A program made the position numbers and the translations under genes. This document shows positions 39,137 to 48,102 of a DNA stretch of 64,000 nt, piece by piece. How positions within the stretch are numbered: position 1 is the stretch's first letter; each line of letters opens with the position of its first letter. Source of the stretch: Mesorhizobium sp. NZP2298 (GTDB lineage Bacteria; Pseudomonadota; Alphaproteobacteria; Rhizobiales; Rhizobiaceae); assembly GCF_013170825.1 (NCBI RefSeq), contig NZ_CP033365.1, forward strand, positions 4,042,001 through 4,106,000, read 5' to 3'. The notes under the pieces were generated by a model. That model had not been told where the DNA came from. It was given only the letters and a program-made list of their open reading frames with translations, and did not search any database.

Positions 39137-39696
39137 GAGGACTGGGTCTGGGGAGCGAGCCGTTCGTCGATCCGCTTCAGCTGTTCGGCTATCTGCGCGA
39201 TCTCGTCGCGCATGCCGATGATCTGGCTGTGGCGCAATTCGTCCAGCTTTTCGTGCAGTGCCATGATCTCGATTTCGGCCTTGAGGTTGACCTCGTAGTC
39301 ATGGGCAGCGTCGATGCGGTCGCGCGCCGCCTGGCGATTCTGCGACATCATGATCACCGGCGCCTGCAGGGCAGCGATCATCGACAGCACCAGGTTGAGG
39401 AAAATGAAGGGGTAGGGGTCGAACGACTTTTGTCCTAGCAGCCACCAGTTGGCACCGATCCATAGGATCAGGAAGGCGATGGATGACAGAATGAACGTCC
39501 ACGAACCACCGACACGCGCGATGGCATCGGCGATACGATCGCCCGCGCCCTGAAGGCCGGTAAGATTGTCGTTGATGTCCTGTGATATGGGTTTGCGGTC
39601 GACAGTGCTTTGCAGCACCCGCCTCTCGAGCTCGCTCAAATTCTCTGGGTTTCGCCTCAGCCATCGATTGGCCAGTTCGGGCACTGTCTTGTTCAT
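39133..39696 (-). CDS. DUF1003 membrane protein
   Basis: 187 residues from ATG 39696, with GGAG seven bases upstream. The long frame to 40143 is antisense shadow over tag. Two membrane helices (about 68-90 and 98-120) contain the DUF1003 signature GGSWTFILSSIAFLILWIGA and DPYPFIFLNLVLSMIAALQA. VIMMSQNRQAARDR follows, then a helical Glu/Lys-rich tail (EIEIMALHEKLDELRH). Function is unknown. It is coupled to DedA by a four-base overlap. Confidence 0.93.
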   Translation of the reverse strand: MNKTVPELANRWLRRNPENLSELERRVLQSTVDRKPISQDINDNLTGLQGAGDRIADAIARVGGSWTFILSSIAFLILWIGANWWLLGQKSFDPYPFIFLNLVLSMIAALQAPVIMMSQNRQAARDRIDAAHDYEVNLKAEIEIMALHEKLDELRHSQIIGMRDEIAQIAEQLKRIDERLAPQTQSS

Positions 39697-39790
39697 GGAC
39701 GTCTCCACACCAAAGCGTTGGCTTGGCAGTTTCGTCTCCATATAGGAAGATGCCGTACCTTCAAAAGCGCGGCATGGAGATGGAGGCAAG

Positions 39791-40507
39791 ATGCCAGATT
39801 TCGCCAAAATCCGCGCCCGTACAGCCAAACGCAAGGGTGGGGAAGCGGAGCTTTCAACGCTGCTGGGGCCGGTGCCCGACAATGCCGCAGTCGCCGACAT
39901 CCCGGACGATCGCATTCTGTCGACCATGGCCGAGCGAATCTTTGCCGCCGGTTTTGTCTGGCGCGTTATTGAACAGAAGTGGCCGGGTTTCGAGGAGGCG
40001 TTTCTGCGTTTCGAGCCGAAGCGGCTGTTGTTCCAGCCTGACGATTTTTGGCACGATCTGGCTTCCGACCCGCGCATCGTGCGCAATCCGCAGAAGATCA
40101 AATCCGTCCGCGACAACTCTGCCTTCGTCGAACGCGTGTCCAAGGAACATGGCGGCTTCGGTCATTTCCTTGCCGACTGGCCAGCGGATGATCAGGTCGG
40201 ACTGATGGCCTATCTCGGCAAGCATGGCAGCCGGCTGGGCGGCAATACCGGCCAGTATTTCCTGCGCTGGCTGGGCTGGGACGCCTTTGTCATTTCGCCC
40301 GACATGGCGGCGGCCCTTCGTGACGCAGGCCTCGATATCGCCGAAAGCCCGACTTCGAAGAGGGACCTCGACAAGATCCAGGCCCAGATCAATCAGTGGG
40401 TGGCGGACACGGGCCTGCCGCGCCGGCACATTTCGCGCATCCTGGCGATGTCGATCGGCGACAACCATTCCCCGCAGTCGTTGCGCGAATATATGGGCGA
40501 CGACTGA
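39791..40507 (+). CDS. tag: DNA-3-methyladenine glycosylase I family protein
   Basis: 238 residues. It has the HhH-glycosylase pattern of the Tag family: IFAAGFVWRVIEQKWPGFEEAFLRFEP, then DDFWHDLASDPRIVRNPQKIKSVRDNSAF (each read in parts), then GNTGQYFLRWLGWDAFV. E. coli Tag has an N-terminal Cys, a His, and a C-terminal His-x-x-Cys that bind zinc; none of these is present here. It therefore belongs to a zinc-less branch and may have shifted specificity. It is cytosolic, divergent from the DUF1003 gene, and followed by nadE after 108 bp. Confidence 0.8.
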   Translation: MPDFAKIRARTAKRKGGEAELSTLLGPVPDNAAVADIPDDRILSTMAERIFAAGFVWRVIEQKWPGFEEAFLRFEPKRLLFQPDDFWHDLASDPRIVRNPQKIKSVRDNSAFVERVSKEHGGFGHFLADWPADDQVGLMAYLGKHGSRLGGNTGQYFLRWLGWDAFVISPDMAAALRDAGLDIAESPTSKRDLDKIQAQINQWVADTGLPRRHISRILAMSIGDNHSPQSLREYMGDD

Positions 40508-40615
40508 TCGCCGGTCTGGGCGCGAATGACCCCAGGTCATTCGGATCGGCACGGTCTGGGGTGGTCCAAACGAACGCCATTGCTCGGGCAATTCCGCCGC
40601 GCTAAGTCAGCAGGC

Positions 40616-42292
40616 ATGACCAAGAAGCCCGACATACTGCGCATCGCGATCGCCCAGCTCAACCCGACAGTCGGCGATGTCGCCGGCAACCTCGCCAAAG
40701 CCCGCGAGGCGAGGGCGGATGCCGCGCGCCATGGCGCCGATCTCGTGCTCTATACCGAGCTTTTCCTGGCCGGTTATCCGCCGGAAGATCTCGTTCTGAA
40801 GCCGGCCTTCCTCAAGGCATGCGAGCGGGCGGCGCAAGAGTTCGCCGCCGATACATCGGATGGCGGGCCAGGCGTCATCATCGGCACACCGCTGAAGCGC
40901 AAGAGCGGCACGCACAATTCGATCATCGTCGCCGATGGCGGCAAGATCCTGGCCGAGCGCTACAAGCTTGACCTGCCGAACTATGGCGAGTTCGACGAAA
41001 AGCGCGTCTTCCAGGCCGGGCCGGAACTGCAGGGCCCCGTCAATTTCCGCGGCGTGCGGCTTGGCATCCCGATCTGCGAGGACATATGGGGCGACGTCGC
41101 GGTGTGCGAGACACTGGCCGAGAGCGGCGCTGAAATTCTGCTGGTGCCGAACGGCTCGCCCTATTATCGCGCCAAGATCGATGTGCGCCATCAGGTTGTC
41201 ATCAAGCAGGTCATCGAATGCGGCCTGCCGATGATCTATGCCAACCAGCTCGGCGGTCAGGACGAGCTGATCTTCGACGGCGCGTCCTTCGCCATCGGTG
41301 CCGACAAGAGATTGGCTTTCCAGATGAGCCAGTTCGAGGACGCGATCGACGTCACCACGTGGAAACGCACGGAGGAGGGCTGGGTCTGCTCGGAAGGGCC
41401 GATGTCGAAGATCCCCGAGAGGGAGGAGGCCGACTATCGCGCCTGCATGCTGGGCCTGCGCGACTACGTCAACAAGAATGGCTTCAAGAATGTGGTGCTG
41501 GGCCTGTCGGGCGGCATCGATTCGGCGATCTGCGCTGCCCTTGCCGTCGACGCGCTCGGTGAGGAGCGGCTGCGCGCGGTGATGATGCCCTACCGCTATA
41601 CGTCGAAGGATTCGCTGAAGGATGCCGAGGACTGCGCGCGCGCGCTCGGCTGCCGCTATGACATCGTACCGATCTTTGAGCCCGTCGAAGGGTTCATGCA
41701 CGCGCTGACGCAGCTTTTCGAAGGCACCAAGGAAGGCATCACCGAGGAAAACCTGCAGAGCCGAGCGCGCGGCACCATTCTGATGGCGATCTCCAACAAG
41801 TTCGGCTCGATGGTCGTCACCACCGGCAACAAGAGCGAGATGTCGGTCGGCTATGCCACTCTCTATGGTGACATGAATGGCGGCTTCAACCCGATCAAGG
41901 ATCTCTACAAGATGCAGGTCTATGCGCTGTCGCGCTGGCGCAACAGCCATGTGCCGCCGGGCGCGCTCGGACCGTCGGGCGAGGTCATCCCGAAGAACAT
42001 CATCGACAAGGCGCCGTCGGCGGAATTGCGGGAAAACCAGACCGACCAGGATTCGCTGCCGCCCTATCCGGTGCTGGACGACATCCTCGAATGCCTGGTC
42101 GAAAACGAGATGGGCGTCGACGACATTGTGGCGCGTGGCCATGACCGGGCGACGGTGACGCGCATCGAGCATCTGCTTTATATCGCCGAATACAAGCGTC
42201 GGCAGGCCGCGCCTGGCGTGAAGATCACCAGGAAGAATTTCGGCCGCGACCGCCGTTATCCCATCACCAACCGTTTCAGGGATCGTGGATAA
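40616..42292 (+). CDS. nadE: Glutamine-hydrolysing NAD+ synthetase
   Basis: 558 residues from ATG 40616 (MTKKPDILRIAIAQLNPTVG); the 30-residue extension to 40526 is unsupported. The N-terminal amidase domain (1-270) has the Glu-Lys-Cys triad in YTELFLAGYPPEDL, YKLDLPNYGEFDEKRVF, and GIPICEDIWGD. The C-terminal synthetase has the PP-loop GLSGGIDSAICAALAV and TTGNKSEMSVGYATLYGDM. It makes NAD+ from deamido-NAD+ with ammonia from glutamine. Length is normal for the bacterial two-domain form. Confidence 0.97.
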   Translation: MTKKPDILRIAIAQLNPTVGDVAGNLAKAREARADAARHGADLVLYTELFLAGYPPEDLVLKPAFLKACERAAQEFAADTSDGGPGVIIGTPLKRKSGTHNSIIVADGGKILAERYKLDLPNYGEFDEKRVFQAGPELQGPVNFRGVRLGIPICEDIWGDVAVCETLAESGAEILLVPNGSPYYRAKIDVRHQVVIKQVIECGLPMIYANQLGGQDELIFDGASFAIGADKRLAFQMSQFEDAIDVTTWKRTEEGWVCSEGPMSKIPEREEADYRACMLGLRDYVNKNGFKNVVLGLSGGIDSAICAALAVDALGEERLRAVMMPYRYTSKDSLKDAEDCARALGCRYDIVPIFEPVEGFMHALTQLFEGTKEGITEENLQSRARGTILMAISNKFGSMVVTTGNKSEMSVGYATLYGDMNGGFNPIKDLYKMQVYALSRWRNSHVPPGALGPSGEVIPKNIIDKAPSAELRENQTDQDSLPPYPVLDDILECLVENEMGVDDIVARGHDRATVTRIEHLLYIAEYKRRQAAPGVKITRKNFGRDRRYPITNRFRDRG

Positions 42293-42348
42293 GGCGCGGT
42301 TCGTCCACCGGACGAAAATGTGCGATGCCGCGAGGCGAGGACACAGCC

Positions 42349-42759
42349 ATGCAAGACTGTGAGATCAGTTTCGACCTCGCGCGGATCGACTTCCGCGCGA
42401 CCTCGGACCTGTTGATGACGAGCTACTGGGGGGCCGGACGCAGCGATGAATTTCATCGCCGGGCCTTTGCCAATTCGTTCTGCGCGGCCGCTTACATCGA
42501 TGGCAAACAGGTCGGTTTCGGCAGGGCGATCACCGATCGCACGGTGTTCGCCTATCTCGCCGACATCTTCGTCTGGCCGCGGCATCGCGGGCAGGGCATC
42601 GGCTCGCGGCTGGTGCGGGAGCTCATCGATCATCCCGAGCTCGGCACCGTCTCGCACTGGAGCCTGTCGACCAGCGACGCGCATGGCGTCTATGAGAAAC
42701 TGGGTTTCAAGGCCTCGACGGACGGCCGATACATGCGCCTCGATCGCTCGCCCCAATGA
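42349..42759 (+). CDS. GNAT family N-acetyltransferase
   Basis: 136 residues from ATG 42349, which has GAGGA about ten bases upstream; ATG 42325 is an alternative. Acetyl-CoA motif A is VWPRHRGQGIGSRLVREL, with the usual R/Q-x-x-G-x-G/A, followed by LSTSDAHGVYEKLGF (motif B). The first half (SYWGAGRSDEFHRRAFANSF) resembles YjhQ-like GNATs. The substrate is unknown. It lies 56 bp after nadE on the same strand. Confidence 0.88.
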   Translation: MQDCEISFDLARIDFRATSDLLMTSYWGAGRSDEFHRRAFANSFCAAAYIDGKQVGFGRAITDRTVFAYLADIFVWPRHRGQGIGSRLVRELIDHPELGTVSHWSLSTSDAHGVYEKLGFKASTDGRYMRLDRSPQ

Positions 42760-42845
42760 CGGGCACCCGGCGAAAGCTTCTATCAGCTATTGTTGCAAAA
42801 TAATCTCAGTCCTTGGACCAGATACGCTTTGGTCAGGAGCTGGCC

Positions 42846-42873
42846 TTGGCGATGCATCGGGCCGTCTCTATAA
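42846..42873 (+). promoter_or_regulatory. Sigma-70-type promoter before the exporter leader
   Basis: TTGGCG (42846-42851), 16 bases, then CTATAA (42868-42873). The -10 fits the rhizobial CTATAT-like consensus. The predicted start of transcription is near 42880, 28 bases before the leader-peptide ATG. Confidence 0.6.
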
Positions 42874-42907
42874 GGGCCGTTCCGCGATTCATTTGCGGGA
42901 GGTCCGA

Positions 42908-42949
42908 ATGGCAGTATTTCACATGGTAATGCGAGGCCGCGAAGCCTAG
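42908..42949 (+). CDS. Putative 13-residue leader peptide
   Basis: The ORF MAVFHMVMRGREA has an exceptional ribosome-binding site, GGGAGGT, at 42897-42903, four bases before the ATG. Codons include GTA twice, GCA and CGA, which are uncommon in the surrounding G/C-ending genes. The stop at 42947-42949 is five bases before a nested hairpin. Its place between a promoter and a distant exporter gene fits a regulatory leader peptide rather than a functional protein. I know no homologue. Confidence 0.5.
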   Translation: MAVFHMVMRGREA

Positions 42950-42954
42950 GTCTC

Positions 42955-42998
42955 ATCCGGCACTCCGCGAAGATCTACTCTTCGCGTCGAAGCCGGAT
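42955..42998 (+). promoter_or_regulatory. Nested hairpin after the leader peptide
   Basis: Outer arms ATCCGGC (42955-42961) and GCCGGAT (42992-42998) enclose inner arms GCGAAGA (42967-42973) and TCTTCGC (42979-42985) with a five-base loop. There is no T-run, so it is not a plain terminator. A ribosome ending the leader peptide would cover the first outer arm. Confidence 0.6.
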
Positions 42999-43152
42999 TG
43001 GGCACGGGCTTATGCCGATGCCGGTCGCCGCCCTGACAGGGGCGTGACGCCAAAATATGCCAGTCCGCTTCCGGGCAATCATCAGCCCCTTGCGCGGCTT
43101 CTTCAATTTTCGACTTTACTGGGATCGGGCTCGTTTGCGCCCGAATGACATC

Positions 43153-44958
43153 ATGGCTCGTCTTAAGATCGATTTGCGCGCGAGCGCGTTTCGCAGCGTT
43201 CTTGGTTTCTCGCTCACCCACTGGCGGCGCCAGCCGTGGCGGCTTTCGCTCATCATGGGCGGTTTCCTGCTATCGACGCTGGCCGATGTCCTGACGCCGC
43301 TTTATTCCGGCCGGCTGGTCGACGCCGTCGCCAGCAGTGCTGGCGCGGACGCCATTGCCTGGAATGCCGCGATGACGGCGTTCTCGATTCTGATGGCGCT
43401 GGCGCTGACCGGCGTTGTGCTGCGCAACCTGGCGTTCATGGGCATCGTCGAACTGACGCTCAAGATGATGGCCGACATCGCCGCCGATGCCTTCCATCGC
43501 GTCCAGCGGTTTTCCACCGATTGGCACGCCAACAGCTTTGCCGGCTCGACCGTGCGCAAGGTGACGCGCGGCATGTGGGCGCTCGACCTGCTCAACGACA
43601 CCATCCTCATCGCGCTGCTGCCGTCCGTCGTCATGCTTGTCGGCTCGACGCTGCTGCTCGGCTGGTTCTGGCCGCTGATGGGGGCGGTCGTTGCCGCCGG
43701 CTCGGTGCTGTTCATCATGGTGACCGCAATGCTGTCGCTTGGCTATGTCGCGCCGGCGGCAAGGCTCGCCAACACGTGGGATACACGCCTGGGCGGCTCG
43801 CTGGCCGATGCAGTGAGCTGCAACGCCGTGGTCAAGGGTTTTGGCGCAGAGGAGCGCGAAGAGCGCCGCCTCGCTAGGGTTATCGCCAAATGGCGAGGAC
43901 GCACGCGCCGCACCTGGGTGCGCGGCACCGTCAACGGCACCACCCAAGGAGTGCTGCTGCTGGCCATGCGCGCCGCGGTGATCGGTCTGGCGCTAATGCT
44001 GTGGTCATGGGGGCAGGCGAGCGCCGGCGACATCGCCTTCGTGCTGACCTCGTTCTTCGTGCTGCAGGGCTATTTGCGCGATATCGGCACGCATATCCGG
44101 AATTTGCAGCGTTCGATCAACGACATGGAGGAATTGGTCGATTTCCAGTCCGAGCCGCTCGGCATCGAAGACCGGCCCGGCGCCGGGCCGGTCCGGATCA
44201 CGCAAGGGGCCATCAGCTTCGACAACGTCACCTTTCACTACGGCAATCACCGGACGCCGCTCTATCGCGACTTTTCGGTCGATATCGCACCGGGCGAACG
44301 TGTCGGGCTCGTCGGGCACTCGGGGTCGGGCAAGACGACTTTCGTCAAGCTCATCCAGCGGCTCTACGACGTGAATGCGGGTAAGATCCTGATCGACGGC
44401 CAGGATATCTCGCAGGTGGCGCAAGCGTCGCTGCGCGGGCAGATCGCCATCGTCCAGCAGGAGCCGATCCTGTTCCACCGATCGCTCGCCGAAAACATCG
44501 CCTATAGCAGGCCGAGCGCGACGCAGGCCGAGATCGAACATGCCGCCAGGCTGGCGAGCGCGCACGACTTCATCGCCAACCTGCCGAAGGGTTACGGCAC
44601 GCTGGTCGGCGAGCGCGGCGTGAAATTGTCGGGCGGCGAACGGCAGCGCGTGGCGATCGCGCGCGCCTTCCTTGCCGATGCGCGCATCCTGATCCTGGAC
44701 GAGGCGACATCGAGCCTGGATTCGGAATCGGAGGTGCTGATCCAGCAGGCGATGGAGCGGCTGATGGTCGGCCGCACCACGCTGGTCATCGCGCACCGGC
44801 TTTCGACGGTGCGGGCGCTCGACAGGCTGCTGGTCTTCGATCGCGGCAACATCGTCGAGGAAGGCTCGCATGACGAACTGATCCGGCTGAAGGGCGGCAT
44901 CTACCGACGCCTGTTCGAGCGCCAGGCGCTCGAGCTGACCAAGGGACTTGCCATCTGA
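43153..44958 (+). CDS. Type I ABC exporter (fused membrane and ATPase domains)
   Basis: 601 residues from ATG 43153; an upstream ATG at 43057 lacks a ribosome-binding site. Six membrane helices lie in about 30-310. The ATPase domain follows: Walker A GHSGSGKTT (388-396), Q-loop IVQQEPILFHRS, signature LSGGERQRVAIARAF, Walker B ILILDEATSSLDSES, and switch VIAHRLSTV. It is a half-transporter that acts as homodimer, of the MsbA/multidrug/lipid export group. The substrate is unknown. It is preceded by a 270-base leader with a putative attenuating peptide, which would suit regulation by a translation-affecting compound. Confidence 0.92.
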   Translation: MARLKIDLRASAFRSVLGFSLTHWRRQPWRLSLIMGGFLLSTLADVLTPLYSGRLVDAVASSAGADAIAWNAAMTAFSILMALALTGVVLRNLAFMGIVELTLKMMADIAADAFHRVQRFSTDWHANSFAGSTVRKVTRGMWALDLLNDTILIALLPSVVMLVGSTLLLGWFWPLMGAVVAAGSVLFIMVTAMLSLGYVAPAARLANTWDTRLGGSLADAVSCNAVVKGFGAEEREERRLARVIAKWRGRTRRTWVRGTVNGTTQGVLLLAMRAAVIGLALMLWSWGQASAGDIAFVLTSFFVLQGYLRDIGTHIRNLQRSINDMEELVDFQSEPLGIEDRPGAGPVRITQGAISFDNVTFHYGNHRTPLYRDFSVDIAPGERVGLVGHSGSGKTTFVKLIQRLYDVNAGKILIDGQDISQVAQASLRGQIAIVQQEPILFHRSLAENIAYSRPSATQAEIEHAARLASAHDFIANLPKGYGTLVGERGVKLSGGERQRVAIARAFLADARILILDEATSSLDSESEVLIQQAMERLMVGRTTLVIAHRLSTVRALDRLLVFDRGNIVEEGSHDELIRLKGGIYRRLFERQALELTKGLAI

Positions 44959-45322
44959 TCTGGGGTGGCCTTCGGCTTCGTTCGGAGGCCACCTCTATCA
45001 GGCGCTGTCGGCCGGTCGGGAGTGGCGGTGCACGCAACCGCGGGGCGGGGCCGAACCTGTCGCGAATGCATCGGCGGGGGCTCCCCGTCACCCAGCCTAT
45101 GCTGGCCGAGCCAATCCGTGACGCGAAGCGATATCCAGGCCCTTTTGCGGATCCTGAGTTTGAGACATTTTGTTTATGATGCCGATCGAGATACGTTGTC
45201 TCAACCATTGATTGATATGGCTTTGCTCAAAGCAACCCAAGGAAGATCTTCGCATCTCCTGGGATCCCGATTGATCAGCACAGGGTTTCGTCCTCCGGCA
45301 GACGACCTCCATAGGCCTCACG
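44959..45322. other. Intergenic region, partly A/T-rich, with an inverted repeat
   Basis: 364 bases. The part from 45150 to 45235 is much richer in A/T than the neighbours. It contains the inverted pair TTGAGACA (45160-45167) and TGTCTCAA (45197-45204), whose arms are separated by 29 bases. No convincing coding sequence or -35/-10 pair is seen. It probably carries the control region of the next gene. Confidence 0.45.
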
Positions 45323-46501
45323 ATGCATCTTGTTTCCGCAAATGCCGGTGTGAAAAGCGTGGCTGCGCCGTCGGTGCTGGAGACGCAACACGGCACGGTT
45401 CGGCCGCTCGCAGCCGAAGATCTCGAGCGTGTCGCCGCACTCTTCCTGACGAAGTTTCGGCGGCGACGTCACCTTCTCGATCGCGCGATCGCGGAGACGG
45501 CCGAGTATATGAAAAAGATCTATCTTGAGCCTGCCGGCCAGCCCGGGGAGAGCAACGCTCTTGTCCAGATCAACCCGCAGGGCCGTCTGGGTGGCTTCCT
45601 CGGGGTCCTGAAAGCCCGCTACGAACTCAACGGAGCGGCATTGAACGCGGCGATCATCGGGCCGCTCATGGCCGACCCCGGCACCGATCACGGCTCGGCC
45701 GGACCGCAACTGCTGCGTGCCGTGCATCAAGGCGCATTCGATCTGCACCTGACCGATTCGGCCAATCGGGTATCCTTGGCCTTCGCGCGCCCGATGAAGT
45801 ATCAGCTGCTGCCGGTGCATTGTCTGGGATGGACCTGCATTTTCCGGCCGGCCGCGATGGCCGCCACCGTGGCGCGCGGCAAATGGCCGGGCCTGCCTCG
45901 CTTCGCGCTCGATCCTTGCGCCAGAGCATTCGACGCTTTTGCGAGAAAAAGATTCGAGCCGCCCGCTCAGCACTCCTCGTCACACCGGGTCCATCGCGAA
46001 CCGATGGATGCCGCGCAATTTGCGGAGCGGTTGCCGACCCTGGTGTCCGATTACTCGCTTCGGCCGCGTTGGCAGGATGGCGAGCTGCCACGGCTGCTCG
46101 CTCTGGCGGCCGAGAAGCGGGCCGACGGTCCCCTTCATTTCGGCGGGACCTACGACGAAACAGGCAAGATACTCGGCTGCTACGCTTTCTACGGCCAAGC
46201 CGACGGCATCGCGAACCTGCTGCAAATCCAGGCCTCCGGATCTCACTGGGGCGCGACGCTGGATGGCCTGATCGTCGACGCGAGGAATATGGGCTGCGTG
46301 GGCATCACCGGGCAAACGCAAGGCAGGTTCATGCCTCAGCTCTTCGGCTACAAGAATGTCTTTTTCCGCTACGCCGGGGGGACGATGGTCCGCTCGCGGA
46401 TCGCCGAAGTCACGGAAGCGGTCCGCTCCGGCGACATCTTCATCGGTGGCTTGATGGGCGACCGCTGGACCCGCCTCAGTTCCGATGATTTTGGCCGCTG
46501 A
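45323..46501 (+). CDS. Protein of unknown function with two GNAT-like halves
   Basis: 392 residues. The N-terminal half begins like a GNAT acetyltransferase ([20 protein letters not shown], then [14 protein letters not shown]). The C-terminal half (about 230-390) looks like a second acyltransferase-type domain ([20 protein letters not shown] and [15 protein letters not shown]). The canonical R/QxxGxG/A acetyl-CoA loop is not visible in either. A central linker is Pro/His/Arg-rich. There is no signal peptide. The start at 45323 has no good ribosome-binding site. It is monocistronic and A/T-rich upstream, suggesting an accessory gene. An acyltransferase role is plausible but unproven. Confidence 0.6.
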   Translation: MHLVSANAGVKSVAAPSVLETQHGTVRPLAAEDLERVAALFLTKFRRRRHLLDRAIAETAEYMKKIYLEPAGQPGESNALVQINPQGRLGGFLGVLKARYELNGAALNAAIIGPLMADPGTDHGSAGPQLLRAVHQGAFDLHLTDSANRVSLAFARPMKYQLLPVHCLGWTCIFRPAAMAATVARGKWPGLPRFALDPCARAFDAFARKRFEPPAQHSSSHRVHREPMDAAQFAERLPTLVSDYSLRPRWQDGELPRLLALAAEKRADGPLHFGGTYDETGKILGCYAFYGQADGIANLLQIQASGSHWGATLDGLIVDARNMGCVGITGQTQGRFMPQLFGYKNVFFRYAGGTMVRSRIAEVTEAVRSGDIFIGGLMGDRWTRLSSDDFGR

Positions 46502-46728
46502 TCACCCTCGGCGACCGGTTCGGATGTCCGGGCTCGCCAAGAGTTGACCTAAGGCGGCAGGAACCGAGCGGCATCATTATCTCGACCGGCGTCGGCTCCG
46601 CCCGCCGGCTGCGCTCGAACGCAGCACGCGCTGCCCGGTCTTTTCATCGCGCGCGCCATGTTCTATGTCTGCGGCACAGCGCGGGGGCGCATCTTGTCAA
46701 TCACAAAGGCATCCGGTACGCCCCATCC

Positions 46729-48102
46729 ATGACAGTTACCGTTCGTTTCGCCCCGTCACCGACCGGCCGCATCCATATCGGCAATGCGCGCACCGCTCTC
46801 TTCAACTGGCTGTTTGCCCTGAACAACAAGGGCCGCTTCATCCAGCGCTTCGACGACACCGACATCGCCCGCTCGAAGCAGGAATTCGCCGACGCCATCC
46901 TCTACGACCTGCATTGGCTGGGCATTTTCCCGGACGCCACCGAATATCAGTCGCGGCGCTTCGAGATCTACGACGCGGCCGTCGAGCGGCTGAAGGCGGC
47001 GGGCGTTCTCTATGCCTGCTACGAAACGCCGGAGGAACTCGATCTCCGGCGAAAAGTGCGCCGCACGCGCGGCCTGCCGCCGGTCTATGGCCGCGAGGCC
47101 CTGGCGCTGACCAGAGAGCAGGTCGCCGAATACCAGGCCGACGGGCGCCGGCCGCACTGGCGTTTCCTGCTGCCCAATTTCTCGGACGATCCGCAGCAGC
47201 CCGAACGCACCGACATCCACTGGAACGATCTGGTGCGCGGCGAGGAAACGGTCGATCTCGCTTCGCTCTCGGATCCGGTGCTGGTGCGTGAGGACGGCAC
47301 CTATCTCTACACGCTGCCGTCCGTCGTCGACGACATCGAGATGGGCATCAGCCACGTCATCCGTGGTGACGACCATGTCACCAATACCGGCGTGCAGATT
47401 GCCCTGTTCAAGGCGCTGGGCGCCGAACCGCCGGTTTTCGGTCACCACAATCTTTTGACCACCGTCTCGGGCGAGGGACTGTCGAAGCGCACCGGGGCGC
47501 TCTCCATTGAAAGCCTGCGCGAGGACGGCATCGAGCCGATGGCCGTCGCTTCGCTTGCCGTGCTGGTCGGCACCTCGGAGAATGTCGCGGCCGCGCATGA
47601 CCTGGCTGAACTCGCCGGCCATTTCGACCCGGCCGCGACTTCGAAATCATCGGCCAAGTTCGATCCGGACGAGCTGTTCGTGCTCAACCGCGTGCTGCTG
47701 CACCATATGCGCTTCGACGAGGCCCGAGACAGGCTGATGGTGCTCGGCATCTCGGGCGACCAGGCCGAACCTTTCTGGTTGGCGGTGCGCGGCAATCTCG
47801 ACCGGCTCGCCGATGCGGTGGGCTGGTGGCGCATCTTGCGCGAAGGTCCGCAGGAACGGTCCGATTTTTCCGCCGACGACCGCGATTTTCTTCGTCAGGC
47901 TTTCGATGTCCTGCCGGAAGAGCCCTGGAACGGGACAGTCTGGAAGGATTGGACCGGCAAGATCAGGGAAGCGACCGGGCGCAAGGGCAAGGGGCTGTTC
48001 ATGCCGCTCAGGCTTGCGCTTACCGGACTGCCTTCGGGGCCGGAGCTTGCAGATTTATTGCCGCTGATGGGTCGGGAAGGAACGTTGGCCCGACGACCCT
48101 GA
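46729..48102 (+). CDS. gltX: Glutamyl-tRNA synthetase
   Basis: 457 residues, class I aminoacyl-tRNA synthetase. The HIGH equivalent is [20 protein letters not shown] at the N-terminus, the KMSKS equivalent is [10 protein letters not shown] near residue 255, and [20 protein letters not shown] is the Glu/AMP-binding region. It attaches glutamate to tRNA. Many alphaproteobacteria carry two GluRS genes, one of which can charge tRNA-Gln for the GatCAB route. The C-terminal anticodon domain is rather short here, so this may be the second, non-canonical copy. Its last 83 bases overlap the convergent DUF2865 gene. Confidence 0.93.
   Translation: MTVTVRFAPSPTGRIHIGNARTALFNWLFALNNKGRFIQRFDDTDIARSKQEFADAILYDLHWLGIFPDATEYQSRRFEIYDAAVERLKAAGVLYACYETPEELDLRRKVRRTRGLPPVYGREALALTREQVAEYQADGRRPHWRFLLPNFSDDPQQPERTDIHWNDLVRGEETVDLASLSDPVLVREDGTYLYTLPSVVDDIEMGISHVIRGDDHVTNTGVQIALFKALGAEPPVFGHHNLLTTVSGEGLSKRTGALSIESLREDGIEPMAVASLAVLVGTSENVAAAHDLAELAGHFDPAATSKSSAKFDPDELFVLNRVLLHHMRFDEARDRLMVLGISGDQAEPFWLAVRGNLDRLADAVGWWRILREGPQERSDFSADDRDFLRQAFDVLPEEPWNGTVWKDWTGKIREATGRKGKGLFMPLRLALTGLPSGPELADLLPLMGREGTLARRP

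Larger units (their letters stand above)
42760..43152 (+). other. 393-base leader region of the ABC exporter gene
   Basis: This gap holds an AGTCCTTGGACCA palindromic motif (42808-42820), a sigma-70-type promoter (42846-42873), a 13-codon leader peptide (42908-42949) and a nested hairpin (42955-42998). A smaller hairpin, GGCG-TGA-CGCC, follows near 43044. The parts are given separately. Together they look like a transcribed control leader of about 270 bases. Confidence 0.55.

Noticed and set aside
42446..42949. A 167-codon ORF ending with the leader peptide residues
   Set aside because: Its first part is a shifted frame of the GNAT gene; only the last 13 codons have their own ribosome-binding site and are reported separately.
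42880..43152. A SAM-type or other known riboswitch in the exporter leader
   Set aside because: No known riboswitch core was recognised; the short ORF with a strong ribosome-binding site explains the layout better.
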